A stretch of 64,000 bases of DNA from Lepturacanthus savala (taxonomy: Eukaryota > Chordata > Actinopteri > Scombriformes > Trichiuridae): NCBI GenBank assembly GCA_030544235.1, contig CM060478.1, positions 4,895,727 through 4,959,726 on the forward strand. The letters run 5' to 3'. Positions 11,545 through 23,440 of the stretch are shown one piece after another. The stretch's first letter is position 1, and each line of letters opens with the position of its first letter. The position numbers and the translations under genes are program-made. Below the pieces are notes generated by a model. It did not search any database and was not told the DNA's origin. It saw only the letters and a list, made by a program, of their open reading frames with translations.

Positions 11545-11882
11545 AGAGCTGCAACGATTTTTATTATCACATTTATCACCAATTTGATAATCATTTAATC
11601 GCTTTGAGTCATTTTAAAGAAGAAAATGGCCAAATTATCTGGTTCCAGCACCTCAAATCTAATTATTTTCTGTTTTTTAGTCTCTATAATAGTAAAGTGA
11701 TGATTGTTGGGTTGTGGATTGTTGGTCTGGACAAAAAAAACGACATTTTAGGTTGAATCTTCAGCTTTGGGAAACACTGATCGACATTTTACACCATTTT
11801 ATGAACCAAACAGCTAATCAATTTATCGTTTCAATAATCGATAAATTAATCAATTACCAGAATAGTCGTTAGTTGCAGCCCT
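11545..11882 (-). mobile_element. AGAGCTGCAACGATT-family MITE
   Basis: Ends AGAGCTGCAACGATT and GTTAGTTGCAGCCCT are inverted relative to each other. The internal GGTTGTGGATTGTTGGTCTG is the reverse complement of the block at about 1280-1300 and 38920-38940. It is complete, about 338 bp, non-coding, and lies in the predicted smap1 3' UTR. Confidence 0.7.
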
Positions 11883-12816
11883 ATTTGCATTTGTGTTTGT
11901 AATATTGCTTTTATTTTACCTGCCATGAACATGGAAGTGCTTTATTTTGAAAATACACTAGTGAATCATTTCTCAGCCTCACAGATTTATCTCACTTAGT
12001 GGTTCCACCATTAAAACTGGAAACTACCAGCCTACAATTATGATTACTGCCTGTTGTGAGAAAAAACTGCTCATAATGAGATGTTGTTTGAAGTAATACA
12101 TGACAATGAATATCAGTGCAAAACAACCGTTGAAGCAGCTTCAAACCCATGTCAAACGCTATTTACCGACGCAAAATTCCACAGGATACTTTTAGGTAAA
12201 CACGAGTGATTTCACACCATGGAGAGAGAACTAAAAAACAAAAAACAAAAAAAAAGTCGCTGAGAGTCGAAAAAGCGTTGACTATGGCTCTGATAAAGAA
12301 GAAGGTTCACATCATATTCACATAAATACAGTACTGCTCAGACGATTATCTGCTACGAGGCTCTCAGAGGGGGGAGGGGTTACAATATACACAGCAGAGA
12401 GAGTAGGGGGACAAGGTAGCATAGACCAACCACAAGATATAAGCCATATCTACTGAAAGACTAGTCACTAACTATCCATTTTGGTAACGGTGATCCTAAC
12501 ATTACTGTAATAGACACGTTATTGGTCAAGCAGCTTTCTTTTTTTCGTCGATTATACTGTTTTACTCTTCAAAACGACAATGAAATGAAGAAAAAAAAAA
12601 AAGAAATCAACAGAGACGGGACAGGACAGCTGCCAATCTTTTTTTTTTTCCCCAGGAGAGATTTTGTCCAATGAGATGTCATCTTTTAACGGTGAAGAAG
12701 GGGGGGCGGGGTTTAGGCGGTTAAGCTGCCCTGTTGTGCGTTTGATTCGCCGGAGCTTTCATAGAGGTACGGGAGTTTTGACTTCCCCACTCCTACACTG
12801 CTCCTCCTCCTCCTCC

Positions 12817-12951
12817 TCACTTCCACAGCTGAGTGCTGAGGGTCTTCTGTCCGGATGCCGTCGGAGCTACGGCCCATCCGGCGGCGGCTGCGGGGGCGCC
12901 CGGCGTCGGCCCTCCGCCGCTCATAGCCATACCCGACATCTGCTGGGTCAT
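12817..12951 (-). CDS. smap1: smap1 terminal coding exon: stromal membrane-associated protein 1 (ArfGAP), C-terminus
   Basis: Encodes 44 residues and a stop, starting MTQQMSGMAMS after a CTCAG acceptor and ending TLSTQLWK. That C-terminus is the signature of SMAP1 (SMAP2 ends in QMWK), and MTQQMSGM corresponds to the MNQQMAGM block. The middle is a Gly/Pro/Ala-rich linker (GAPAAAAGW) encoded by very GC-rich DNA, unlike the AT-rich surroundings. SMAP1 is a GTPase-activating protein for Arf6 acting on clathrin-coated membranes in endocytosis; this tail is the low-complexity C-terminal part, not the catalytic zinc finger. The exon joins in phase 0 to the exon at 16577-16815. A GAG-repeat follows the stop. 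Confidence 0.94.
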   Translation of the reverse strand: MTQQMSGMAMSGGGPTPGAPAAAAGWAVAPTASGQKTLSTQLWK

Positions 12952-13351
12952 CTGAGGCAGAAAAGAGAAGGAAAAAAGAAAAGATGGAGGAGGGAGGGGA
13001 CAGAGATCAGGGAGGGATTCATCGGAGCAAAAATAGACAGTGGGAGGGCGAACTCTCTGTCTTTTACCTCCATCCCTCGCTTTTTACCTTCCCCCCCTCG
13101 CCCCTCCCCCTTCACCTCCTAACGCTTCATCACCTGCCCCCGCCACCCCCCATCCACCTCCTCTGCTTCCATTCTGTCTTATCCATTATGAATGTGCTGT
13201 GGTGCAGTGCTCCTCGCTTATCTGTTCATCTGAGAGCTGCATGTGTGTGTGTGTGTAGGTATATGCATGTGTGTCTTCCAGGACCGAACATTCATTCAAC
13301 CAAGCACTCGTTCATCAACTCACTATTCCATTATGTCTTCGCGCACATGTG

Positions 13352-13354
<3 letters not shown>

Positions 13355-13386
<32 letters not shown>
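13355..13386. repeat. (AC)16 microsatellite
   Basis: Uninterrupted AC run in the last smap1 intron, within a 400-bp zone of mixed AC/GT repeats. Confidence 0.97.
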
Positions 13387-13389
<3 letters not shown>

Positions 13390-13558
13390 TCATCCACTTC
13401 CTACCTTGACTGTTCAAAGGCGATGATGTGCAGTAACATATGTGTGTGTGTGTGTATGTGGGTGTGTGTGTACATGTGTGTGACTCAGTGGTGATTTATG
13501 ATCTCATATTAACCCCCCTGGTTGTCAAGATGCTGACAACAGTTCTGAGTGCAACCAT

Positions 13559-13595
13559 ACACACACACACACACACGTGTGTGTGTGTGTGTGTG
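13559..13595. repeat. AC/GT palindromic microsatellite
   Basis: Nine AC units (13559-13576) are followed immediately by nine GT units, forming a perfect inverted repeat with essentially no loop, so a cruciform is possible in DNA and a hairpin in RNA. Confidence 0.95.
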
Positions 13596-16576
13596 ATAGA
13601 TGTGTTGAAAGGCGTCCCAGCATTGATCCAGTATAGACACAGCTGTATGTGTCGTATATCAAATGTGCTGTTATGAGCATATTGCAGCCGTACTGTTATA
13701 AACCATCTGGTGGTCGAGTTTACATTATAACTGAATCTCAGTCTGTGAATTTTAGCAAAAAAATCCACCCGACCAGTTTAATGGTCACCTATATTCAGTT
13801 CCTGCTAAATACGGACTAAAGTCAGCTAAAATCCACTGAGAATTACACAAGAAGCAGCAACAAAACCAAGAAAATACACAGGCAGCACGACCACATTTAT
13901 GAAAGGGTAAATTACTGTAACGTTAGGAAGTGCTGTGGATGCTGATTTAACAGTAATGTCACTTCCAGTCCGCAATCTCTCCTGCTGCTAATTAGGAATT
14001 AGCCGCATTTCGTTGCCTTGTCCTTGTGACACTAAAGTTTAATCTAATCTAATTAGTTGCCAAGGTCAAAGTCAGCAGTCGACCTAAATCTAAACTAAAG
14101 AATATCACATGTTGTTTAATCTTGTAGCTTCACCTGTCAAGCTAAACTTTAGCGTATTTCAGTGAACAGGTGAGTGAATCCAGCCTCTGAATGATCAGCT
14201 GTTCTGCAGCACAGAGAGAACTTCATGTCACGGTGTCTCTGCAGAGCAGAATGACACGAACACTGGGTGTGAGAACAACTTAACAGCTTCATCTCCACGA
14301 CCCTCGCCATACACAAGAATGACACCTGTAACCGCGGTAACTGTACATGACAAACATGCAGAAAATGAGAAAACATTAAAGAGGAGACAAAAACTATATC
14401 ATAAAAAAAACATTTGAAAATGAGCACATTTGAGTCAAATGATTAAAAAAATATCCTAAAGTCAGACACCAGAATGAACAGACGTCTTCGTCGTTTGCAT
14501 ATTGACATCCTGTCACAACGCAGCCAGAATTGTGACAGTAAGAAAGCTTATTATCACCAGATGCAAATGCAGAGGCCAGTGATCAGACGTCATTATCCAC
14601 AGACAGTTCATGAATATAAAACAGCGGCAGAGAGCAGAGCGATGCGCTGACGGAGCGACGTTAGCTACACCGCCGCTACTTTACTCCCTAAATTAACTCT
14701 GTTTGTTGCTCAGCTTGTTTGCTGCTCCGAGTCCAAGAAACAATAGCGGAGGCGTGGATTTTGGAGCGGAGCTGCAGTCCTTGGTTCTGTTTGTTTCGAA
14801 TCAATCAAACTGCCTCTGCCTGTCATATCAGAGCCGTGCAGCAGTGGCTGGAGCAGAGTGAATTTTAACTTGAGGGGCTGGTATCAGCTCTGCATTATAT
14901 GTTGTTCCAAGCCTGCACATTTATTCGCTGGCTACAAAAGTGTTTTCCACACATTGAGCAATCTGTGGCGCAGCACCACAGAATGAAAACTAAGTGCCAC
15001 AAATTGATTCCGACTCTTTTTTTTCCCAAATCGACTTGGTCTGTAGCAAACACTGTATTGACACTATTTTAAATAAATCTGTGATGTTTTATTCACCAAA
15101 AGTTGTTGGGATTTCTCTAAATCCACCTCTATACAGCTCATATCACATCAGGTACAATCACAGTTTAATCCAACCATGAAAATAACATAAAATCTACATT
15201 ATAATTATGATTGGCTGGAGTTGAGGCCCTCAACTTCATCACCAGCCAACTGGAATATAATCAAATGAGTAATAAGATCCCTTATGTTGCATCTCAACAT
15301 GAAAGAATGTTTTCTGATGGATATGTAAAACCGATTTATTAACCGGAGTCCCATCATGATTAACCATCTATTGCATATTATTTTTTAAGGACATACAATT
15401 TCTGAGGTCATATGACAGGATATTCTGTTTGCCATGGAAACTTGACAAATGAACATCATTGTCTTTTATTTAGGATTTTGGAAAACTTTTACCAAATAAA
15501 AAATTCTCATTATCTGAGGAAAGTAAACTTTAATGTTTAATTTATTTAATTGATTTATATAAATTTGATTAATTAATTATTATTATTTTTTTCTAATATG
15601 CTATAAAGGATTTCTTAGCATATGGCAACAATATGCAAATATGTAAAATTCCTACTGCATACAACCTAATGGAGTCCCATTGACTTAAATAGCATGAAAC
15701 TATCCTGAGACTATGTTTACAACTTTTTCTTATATTTTAATCTATCAATTATTTAGGCCATTTTAAGTAATAAAAACCTTCAAAAGATGTATTTACCTCC
15801 TAAGTAATATTTTATGCAATAGAGGGTTAAAGTGGAAGAACTGGCTGTTGGAGTTCAATCATATTTCAGAATGGTGAGATTGTGTTGCAGCTTGGTTTTA
15901 AGCACACTTCCAGTGTCCTGTTTTTTTGCACTCAGCATAGTGCTTGGTGGCCTTGTGCGGAAGCTTCCTGCATATTTTATTTGTCCTGTTCTGAGAGGAT
16001 CAACACTGCTGCAGATTTCAACATTTCATATAAGTTAGAACAGATATAGCACAGGAAAGCCTTTACTATCCCTCATATCCATCCTAAAGCTCCTTTTTTA
16101 TTGTCTTCCACCATATCATCTCTTTAAGATTGATAATAAACTATTATTATACACCAGCTTGTTTTTTTTTGGTTGTAAGTATTTTCTCCAGATTTCTCTC
16201 CTAACGGTGGTGAGAGTTTGTGTACATTATTGTACAATAACCTCATAAAGATGGGATAGTTGATTCTTAGAAGGGGGTTGGTGATTACCGCTGAAAGGGT
16301 TTTCACAGAATTAGGCAGTGGGACATAGTGTTGGAGCATAAATCAACTTTTAGGACTGTGACTGTGGGGGAAAAATAAAATACACAGACTTTATGAGACT
16401 GTTCCTAGAAATACAGCGAACATTTCCTACAAGATTAATGCGTGGGGAAACTCAATCGGAATCACAATGAGGCTACATGCTAAAACAAATGAATGCTCAC
16501 CATTAAAATTAATTCAAACGCATTAAAAGTAAATGAATTGGGCTTTAGATGGATAACATGTTTTGTGGTGCGTCAC

Positions 16577-16815
16577 CTGGCTCATGTTCCACTGCTGTCC
16601 TTGCTGCTGTCCTTGCTGCATGCCGTACATGTTCTGTCCTTGGCCGGCTGGCATGGCGCCCTGCTGCACGCCCATGTAGCCGCCGTTGGCCAGAGCCATG
16701 CCGGACGCCATGGCCCCGCCCCCACCCATCATGGTGGTGGGCGGGATGGCTCCGCCCATGCCCGGGGCGAAGCCCTGCTGGGTGAACTGCATCTGAGGCT
16801 GAGTCATGTACAGAC
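16577..16815 (-). CDS. smap1: smap1 internal coding exon: Met/Gly/Gln-rich region
   Basis: Encodes 79 residues plus two bases of a split codon. The acceptor is TCCAGCAG|GT and the donor CAG|GTGACG. The translation starts LYMTQPQMQFTQQGF, passes a Gly/Met-rich stretch (IPPTTMMGGGGAMASGM), then GGYMGVQQGAMP, NMYGMQQG and QQWNMSQ. The order matches the SMAP1/SMAP2 C-terminal half, where the family has QPQWSLSQM or LQWNLTQM at the same place. The Gln part is a short repeat (QQGQQQGQQ) coded by CAG/CAA/GGA units. This is a disordered region of the family, with C-terminal parts of SMAP proteins reported to contact the clathrin adaptor CALM. Upstream junction is phase 1, downstream phase 0. Confidence 0.93.
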
Positions 16816-18228
16816 CTGCTGGAACCAAACACAACACACACAGTGAGGAACTTTCCAACAACAGCTAAACATAGAATGTGTGAAATGAATATTCACAATC
16901 AACACTGGATGAAACCTGAAGCACTCAGTATGTGTTTTTTCCATTTTTAATTTGAGCAAAAATTGGAAATTGAAAAAACAAGTTGGTATTAATCACTGTA
17001 TCATTCTTTCTTTCAATTAGCAATCAAAAATCCATCCAAAAATGAAAATGTGTTACATTTTAATTAATTTTTAGTATTTCCAGCTATTAAATGTGTATTA
17101 CATCCATATAACATATATTTTCACTAAAACATCACCTGTGTTATTCAGAGGATTGTGACTACGGCAAACGGAGTAGAGAAAAGTCATTTTGTTCATTTTT
17201 TGTGAATATTTTTCTTCAATCAATTCATACTGAAACATGTAACTTGCAGACGGTCCCTAACACGGACCACAGAGAATGACATGAGTATTTTTCCAGGTCA
17301 CGTAAACCTGACTAATTTAATATTAAAATCAAATTCATTCATGTGCCTTATTTTTCAATTTCATATTTTCGATCTGAGCCCAAAATTGAAATATGAAAAA
17401 CATTTATTTTTTTGTTTTTTGGGGGGAAATGGAAATAGAAAGAATGAATGATGCACAGATACACATCCATCTTTTTTCATTTTGGTTTTGGGAACAAATC
17501 TCAAAGAAAAGAGTTGTTTTATTTGTTAGGATATGAGTTGTTTAGTTTTGGTTTTATTTTGAAAAACAAATGAATGATATATACGGTCTGTCAATTTCCC
17601 TTAATTTAGAAAGTGAATGATGTTCATCTATTTTAATAAAAATGACTCACCATGTTGTCTCTACAACATAAAACCTGCAAATAGAGAAAGTCCCTGATGT
17701 TTGAGTCTGAGGAAGTAAATACAGGAATCGATTCATAACCAACATAAATGAAAATATTTGAAAAGATATTAGAAATTTGTTCCAATGCTGTAGAATTCCA
17801 AACCACCAACAAATTCTTACTTACTGCCTCTAAAGATTTATCTGAAGCTGCAGAATGTCAGATTTTTATGTATGAACCATCAGACGTTTCATAGCTGAGT
17901 TGATAGGACGTGTACGACATGGGTGCAAATAGATCTGAGCAGAAAGTCACTCTTCTACTCTCTTACTCCACATTTCCTGTCTCATTATCAAAACTAGGCA
18001 ATCAAAAAATGCACAAACAATTTTCTTCTAAGAAAATAAAACCAAATTAACCCCATCAGCGCTGCGTAAGGAAGGTGATAAAAGGCTAAATAACACATGA
18101 ATTCATCGGTATTTTTACTAAATGGAGACATCAAGCAGCAGTAACTGAATATATTTGGCCAAATTTTGCAAAAATGTCACATTCATCTTTCCGTGTAGCG
18201 AGTTAAAAGCAAGGCCAGATATTGGCGT

Positions 18229-18438
18229 GTGCCACAGCCAAGCAATCAAACATCATACAGTGATGCCTTTTTAAAAATGCAGGAAGTGTGGAAATACTTC
18301 AAAGTGCTAGAAAGTGAGAGTAGAATTGCAGTTTGCAACAAGTGTTCAACCAAACTATCTCTATGGGATTCCACTGCTTTTACTAGTCATTTTAAAGTCA
18401 AACATCCTACACAGCACGCCCACGGCATCAGTGACTGA
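18229..18438 (+). pseudogene. BED-type zinc finger remnant of a hAT transposase (or ZBED-like gene)
   Basis: The frame encodes a BED finger: VWKYFKV near residue 15, then RIAVCNKCSTKLSL, then TAFTSHFKVKHP. The two Cys (CNKC) and two His (HFKVKH) are all present with normal spacing, as are the aromatic residues before them. BED fingers are the N-terminal DNA-binding domain of many hAT transposases. The frame stops at 18438, soon after the finger, and the downstream sequence (to about 18600) has no recognisable dimerisation or RNase H-like part, so the gene is truncated. It sits antisense inside a smap1 intron. A domesticated exon is possible but I see no splice structure to support it. Confidence 0.7.
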
Positions 18439-19211
18439 GATGTTTCATTGAAAAAGTGTAAAAGTTTGCAAAGGACAGCGCCAAAGAAAAAAAATTCACA
18501 AAGAAGGTGATGGAGTCCATGGCTGTTTGGTGTGCTTAATGGAGAGGTTTCTTTGAAAAACATGCCTAAAATGTATTCTAGACTATTTATGCAATGTTAA
18601 AAAAGGTGAAAAACTAAACAACCACCATTTAATATTTGGTATTCAGCTAAGAGTTTCATTTTGTTCGGCTACGGCCACAGATTTTCATTTTGAGGCATCG
18701 CTACTGCACGGACACGTGAGAAATTTCCAACTGATATTGAAAAAAAAAAGAAGTCTTCTCCTATATACACTACACCGGCTCAGCTGGTACAAATGGAAAT
18801 CAAAGATTGGCCTTTTGTAGCTTGTACTTCCAGAGTACTCTAAAATTTGGATCATTTCGTTATTAGTTGCACTTAGAGCCACATCCATTTTGTTACAATA
18901 TGGAGAAAGAAACACACACACATACACACACAAAAGATGTACGTCAGTAATTTGGGGCATTACTCTGGCAAGGTTCTTGCTTTGATCTACATCAGCATGT
19001 ATTTGGATTCAGGGAGAACAATACGGCAGCAGAAAACCCTTCATCCTGATTTCCATTCCTAATCCTCTGCTCACATCAGTGTAATCACGCAGCAATATAA
19101 TCAATATGCACATGTGGCTGCTGCACTAATCTGCTGCCTGCTATTCTCCACCGCTCAGACTACATGGAACTCTTAATTCTTCCCCGCACAACATCTAAAC
19201 ATGCTTAGGTT

Positions 19212-19245
<34 letters not shown>

Positions 19246-19926
19246 CATGTGTGTGTGTGAACCGCCGCCCACACACACAGATAAACAGTCCTGTCTCTTC
19301 AATCTTACACATAATATCTGTGATGATGAGTGTGAATCACTTCTGTATTTAGTGCTGCGGTGGGACTCTAGTAAATGTGGCGTGGAGTGGACCTGCCTGT
19401 TTTCCAGCATGATGACCTTTCATCTACGTTCGCTCGGCTCCATTTTTATGATGCATCTTAGCTCTGATGTGTGTGTGTGTGTGTGTGTGTAGAAGTCTGT
19501 GGGAGTGTGTTTCTGTGCTTCCCCCCAGCTTCGACTCGATTTCCCGACCTATGCGACTCTATGGGTGTAGTGTTTGTTTACATTCCGTGGCATTGATTCC
19601 TCTGACCTGCCGCTCCGCATTCAAATCCATCCTCTGAAAAACACTCCTTCACCGCATCTCATCCTCTACCATCAATTTGCTACTCAGAAAACCTCTTATA
19701 ATGGAAATATGTCATTTTTAGATTTAAAAAAAGACAGTTTCCAGCCAGAGACTCATATTATTCTGAGGTTTCTGATTCTGTATTAAATGTGTTTAAACAG
19801 GAGAATGGTAAAAGAATATCACTCTTTAAACATATCATTATGTCTGAGTTGCAAACACATTTCTTTATTTTTAAAGGAATAGTTTTGTGAATAGTATGAT
19901 CACAGCCTGGAGATAAAAAAATATGT

Positions 19927-20314
19927 TAAACTCAGTTTAGTTCATGGGCCAGAAATACATTATAAATATATACACCATGAATTAACCTTCAATTTACACA
20001 ACAGGAGAGATGACATAAGAAAAAAGTGCAATTTCAACAATATGATGTCTCAATTATTCCATATTGAGGCAGTTTACTGTTGTATTTCTATTTAAAACCT
20101 TAACTCATTGATCAATATTGCAGTAGGTGATGTTATCTCCTGTCTTACAAGCCAACGTGTTAATATCTTGAAATTCTCAATGATTTGACAATTCTATGAA
20201 GAAATAGAAACAGTTTCACTGTTTGTCGTACGTTGTATAATCATCTAGTGGACCAGATCGAACCTTTAATGGGCTGCTTCTGGCCCTCAGGCCACACGTT
20301 TGACACCCGTGTGT
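19927..20314 (-). mobile_element. hAT-like element fragment, minus orientation
   Basis: Contains the family blocks ACAGGAGAGATGACATAAGA, TTATCTCCTGTCTTACAAGC, a CATCTAGTGGACCAGATCG block and the terminus CTCAGGCCACACGTTTGACA CCC. It matches the copies at 42963-43313 and 45480-45853 in order. Confidence 0.6.
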
Positions 20315-20941
20315 TAGAATCAATGCGGTGGTGACGACACCTCTGCACACTGAGCTTATTTCCTGTAGTTGTAGTAAGAGAATATGTTCACAGCCCCGAT
20401 AACCACAGTTCAATTTGCTGTGTACACAGACTGCTGTTTTCAGACATGCTTTTTTATTTGCAATCCATATTCAAATGGCTCTGATCCAAATTCTAATTCA
20501 AATGAATGAGTGGAGCTCAAATAAACTGGAGTGACTGACTGTGACTTAGTGGTTTCTAAATGTAAATATGCAGAGTAACTCAAGGCTCAGTTAACCTAAC
20601 CTGATGATGAAGGGTTAATAAAAAGACTGTGTGTGATTTGTAATAATTATCACAGAGATTTGTTTAAATAATGATAACATTTATGTTAAAATATCATCAC
20701 AAACCAAAGAAAGTTGCTGTGATGGACAAACACTACATAGCTCCACTGCAATATGTGGAGGGCCAGGTCCCCTCTTGGCAATTCATCAAAAATAATGAAA
20801 AAGCACCTTTTCAGTGATTTTATAGTAAAACACCTTAAAAGTATATTTTATATGACATTTTTGTTATTTTGAAATGGCCAAAAACAGAAGTCCACTGTTG
20901 ACAGTTTACCCTGACAGTTCCCTTTTGGTAATGTCGGCTTG

Positions 20942-20944
<3 letters not shown>

Positions 20945-20988
<44 letters not shown>
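20945..20988 (-). promoter_or_regulatory. smap1: (CA)22 directly inside a smap1 donor site
   Basis: Read in the smap1 direction the intron begins GTAACACACACAC, so the CA repeat starts four bases after the exon. CA-rich intronic RNA is a known hnRNP L binding site and can change exon use. An effect here is inferred. Confidence 0.6.
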
Positions 20989-20991
<3 letters not shown>

Positions 20992-21184
20992 CTTGTCCAG
21001 TAGCCGGCTGCTGCTGGCTCTGCGGCTGAGTGCCTACTGAGCTGCTGGCGTACAGGGACAGTATGGAGTCTTTTGATAAAAGCTTCTTCTCCTCTGCCCT
21101 GGTGGTGGTGGAGGTCGAGGTGGAGGAGGAGGAAGAAGAGGAGGTGGAGGGGTCCGGCTGTGGAGCCGCTGGACTGGAACCAGA
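20992..21184 (-). CDS. smap1: smap1 internal coding exon: Ser/Thr tract and SKDSILSLY motif
   Basis: Encodes 64 complete residues plus one base. It starts SGSSPAAPQPDPSTS after a CTGACAG acceptor, runs through a Ser/Thr stretch (SSSSSSSTSTSTTT), then EEKKLLSKDSILSLYASSS, and ends QPATGQ before CAAG|GTAACAC. The EEKKLLSKDSILSLY block is nearly the same in SMAP1 and SMAP2 of all vertebrates (EEVAKKQLSKDSILSLYG) and fixes the family. The Ser/Thr tract is coded by a TCC/ACC-type trinucleotide repeat and is longer than I would expect in mammals, so its length may vary between individuals. Junctions: phase 0 upstream, phase 1 downstream. A (CA)22 tract follows the donor. Confidence 0.95.
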
Positions 21185-22550
21185 CTGTCAGAGAGACGCG
21201 AGGAGGACAAACGCCATCAGATTTGAGTCTGAATTGCAATGTTTAACCGTATGCATACAGTTTAATTCAGTGCAGGGCTGCATAAGTAGGACTGTGTCGT
21301 TTTACAGTTTTTATCTTATTTTTATCCATTTTTTTTTTGATAATTCACATTGAAAAACAGCAGAAATTTGAAATATCAGACACAGAAAAAAGACTTAATG
21401 ACTTCAAGGGAACAGAAAAACAACAGACGACCAGTGATGGGGAAAATGTTGAATGATTGATTCGATTGATTGATTTTCACAGTAATCCTTTTAATAAACA
21501 GACAGGCTCCTGAAGAGAAGAGCTGGTGGTGTCTGGTGGTTGAGAGCTATGAGGTTACCTTTGTTGCTGATTTATGACGAGGAACTTTAGTTTCGGTGCA
21601 TGTTCTGTTCCACTATGACTGGAATGTTTTGTCTTCAGCAGGATGTTGCATTGACCAATCACATGCATGTAAGTACATGATTCTAGTGGATTACTTTGTA
21701 ACCGGAACACTCTATTTCTTCTGTTTATGATCATTTTCTTTAAAGTGATAAAATTGTTTATTTCCACAGCTGCAAGAACTGCAGGAAATGTTGAATTTCA
21801 TTGATGGCATCTTAACATGGGCTGAAAGAATGAATAGAATCAATCAGCAGGAACTGCCAGTAAACTAGCAGTGTGAATTAGATGTATAAATAGACGTTGA
21901 TATCCTGTTGGGTTTTTTGACAATTTGGAGGATAAACATATTTTTCTAAAACAACTTTTCTTATTTAACTAAAAAGGGAAAACGTAGTGTTAAATATTGC
22001 CTAAACCAAAGCATCCATGCAGGAATTGTGACTAAATCATCTATTTATTGAATCTGACTAGACATGCAATGACAGCTTTTGCTAGATGATGATTTTCTAT
22101 GGGTTTTTTTTATCCCAGTTGGAGCAACACATCTGTTGTGTGCTAAAAAATGATATTATCCTTAACACAGCTGCCTTATAGTTAATATATATAATATATA
22201 ATATAAATATACACGTCCAATTAGAGTTCCAGAAATTCTCATTACTGTTCTTTTAGTTTACTCTTGATATTTTTTCTCACTGTGGCTGTCACAGGCACAC
22301 TTTGCCATAAATCTAGAAACTATAGACACAAACCTGTGGATATAAATATGTAAATATGTTCTGTCATACATCAAGTAGATATCAGGGTGAGAAATGACAA
22401 GAATATGGAAGAAAGAGAGAATCAAAATAAAAAGGGAGAAGAGCAAGAGGAGAGGAAAGAGGAGACAATAGAGGCATTGTCACGGTAAGTGGGACAGATG
22501 ACATTAATTAGGCTGCTGCAAAGAGAGGTAGACGTGAACAGTTGCAGACA

Positions 22551-22589
<39 letters not shown>

Positions 22590-22884
22590 CACACAAAGTC
22601 ACACTCAAATACACTTTTTTTTCATAAAAACCTTTCAGGCACACACCCATTATGTCTAATGGATGGTGCTGACAAAAAAAGTAACACCTGCTTAAGAGCT
22701 TCTGTGTGTGTGTGGTGTGTGTGTGGTGTGTGTGTGTGTGATAAGTAAGAGGGGACAGAGAATGGAGAGGAGGAGGCAGGCAATAGTCAGCTGGACTTCA
22801 TGAATAAGATAAGGAGAGACAGTGTGATAACCAAGGCAACACGCACACCCGCACGCACGCACACACGCACCCGCACACACGCAG

Positions 22885-22915
<31 letters not shown>

Positions 22916-23099
22916 TCATCCACACTCTTATATACACAAATTACACATTCTCTCAGTCTTGCACAAAGACAACCTAAAACTGAAGTGTGCATACCCCTGC
23001 ACACAAATGCACGCACACACACACACACACACACATCTTTGAGAGCATGTTGTGTTCAGCTGCTTAGCAGGCAGCGCTGCTCCCCTATGTCTCTCTCTG

Positions 23100-23440
23100 C
23101 TGACTTTCTTTGGCTGGAGGAGGAAAGGAGGGAAGGCAAAGGAAGAGATAGAGGAAGATGGGTGAAAAACAGGGAGGAGGAAAAAAAGGAGGACTGGAGA
23201 GGGGGAGGAGGGAGGGAGGAACCGAGGCGGAGGACGAGGAAGAAGAAAAGGAGGTGGTGGGCGGAGGATGCGAGAAGAGGAAGGAAGAGGAGGGAGAGAG
23301 CGAGGTAGTGAAGAAGAAGAAGAAAGTGGATGGAGAGGGTGATGAAAGGCTGAGCAGGAGAGAATGAGGAGGGTGGAGTGGAGAAGCTGAAAAAAAAAAC
23401 TGAGGGCAAGATGGGAGGAGGAGGCGGCAGCGGTGGATGA
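23100..23440 (+). repeat. polypurine tract (about 340 bp)
   Basis: The + strand is almost only A and G (GGAGGAAAGGAGGGAAGG and similar), flanked by CA repeats at 22885-23033 and 23483-23502. On the - strand, the smap1 sense strand, it is polypyrimidine. The long open frames here are low-complexity artefacts. Confidence 0.9.

Larger units (their letters stand above)
9786..12816 (-). other. smap1: smap1 3' UTR (predicted extent)
   Basis: This is the sequence between the smap1 stop and the first convincing poly(A) site on the - strand. It opens with a GAG-repeat just after the stop and contains two inserted elements (10515-10846 and 11545-11882). Shorter isoforms are possible because AATAAA also occurs on this strand at about 10315-10320. 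A 156-codon open frame at 10060-10530 on the same strand resembles no protein I know. The extent is an inference that transcript data would settle. Confidence 0.5.
12952..16576 (-). other. smap1: smap1 intron, last (phase 0)
   Basis: Donor CAG|GTGACG at 16577/16576 and acceptor CCTCAG ending at 12952. Contents seen: CA tract 13355-13386, an AC/GT palindrome 13559-13595, GT tracts near 13240 and 13440-13480, a retroposon-like tail with a TAATCTAATCTAATT run near 14040-14053, and a TTAA-type repeat ending at about 15830. Long stretches (14100-15380, 15850-16570) show nothing I can identify. Confidence 0.85.
16816..20991 (-). other. smap1: smap1 intron (phase 1)
   Basis: The donor is CAAG|GTAACACACAC at 20992/20991 and the acceptor CCAGCAG ends at 16816. 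It contains the BED-finger remnant (18229-18438), a minus-oriented hAT fragment (19927-20314), AT/GT repeats at 19212-19258 and 19471-19491, and the CA tract beside the donor. 16850-18180 is AT-rich with nothing identifiable. Confidence 0.88.
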
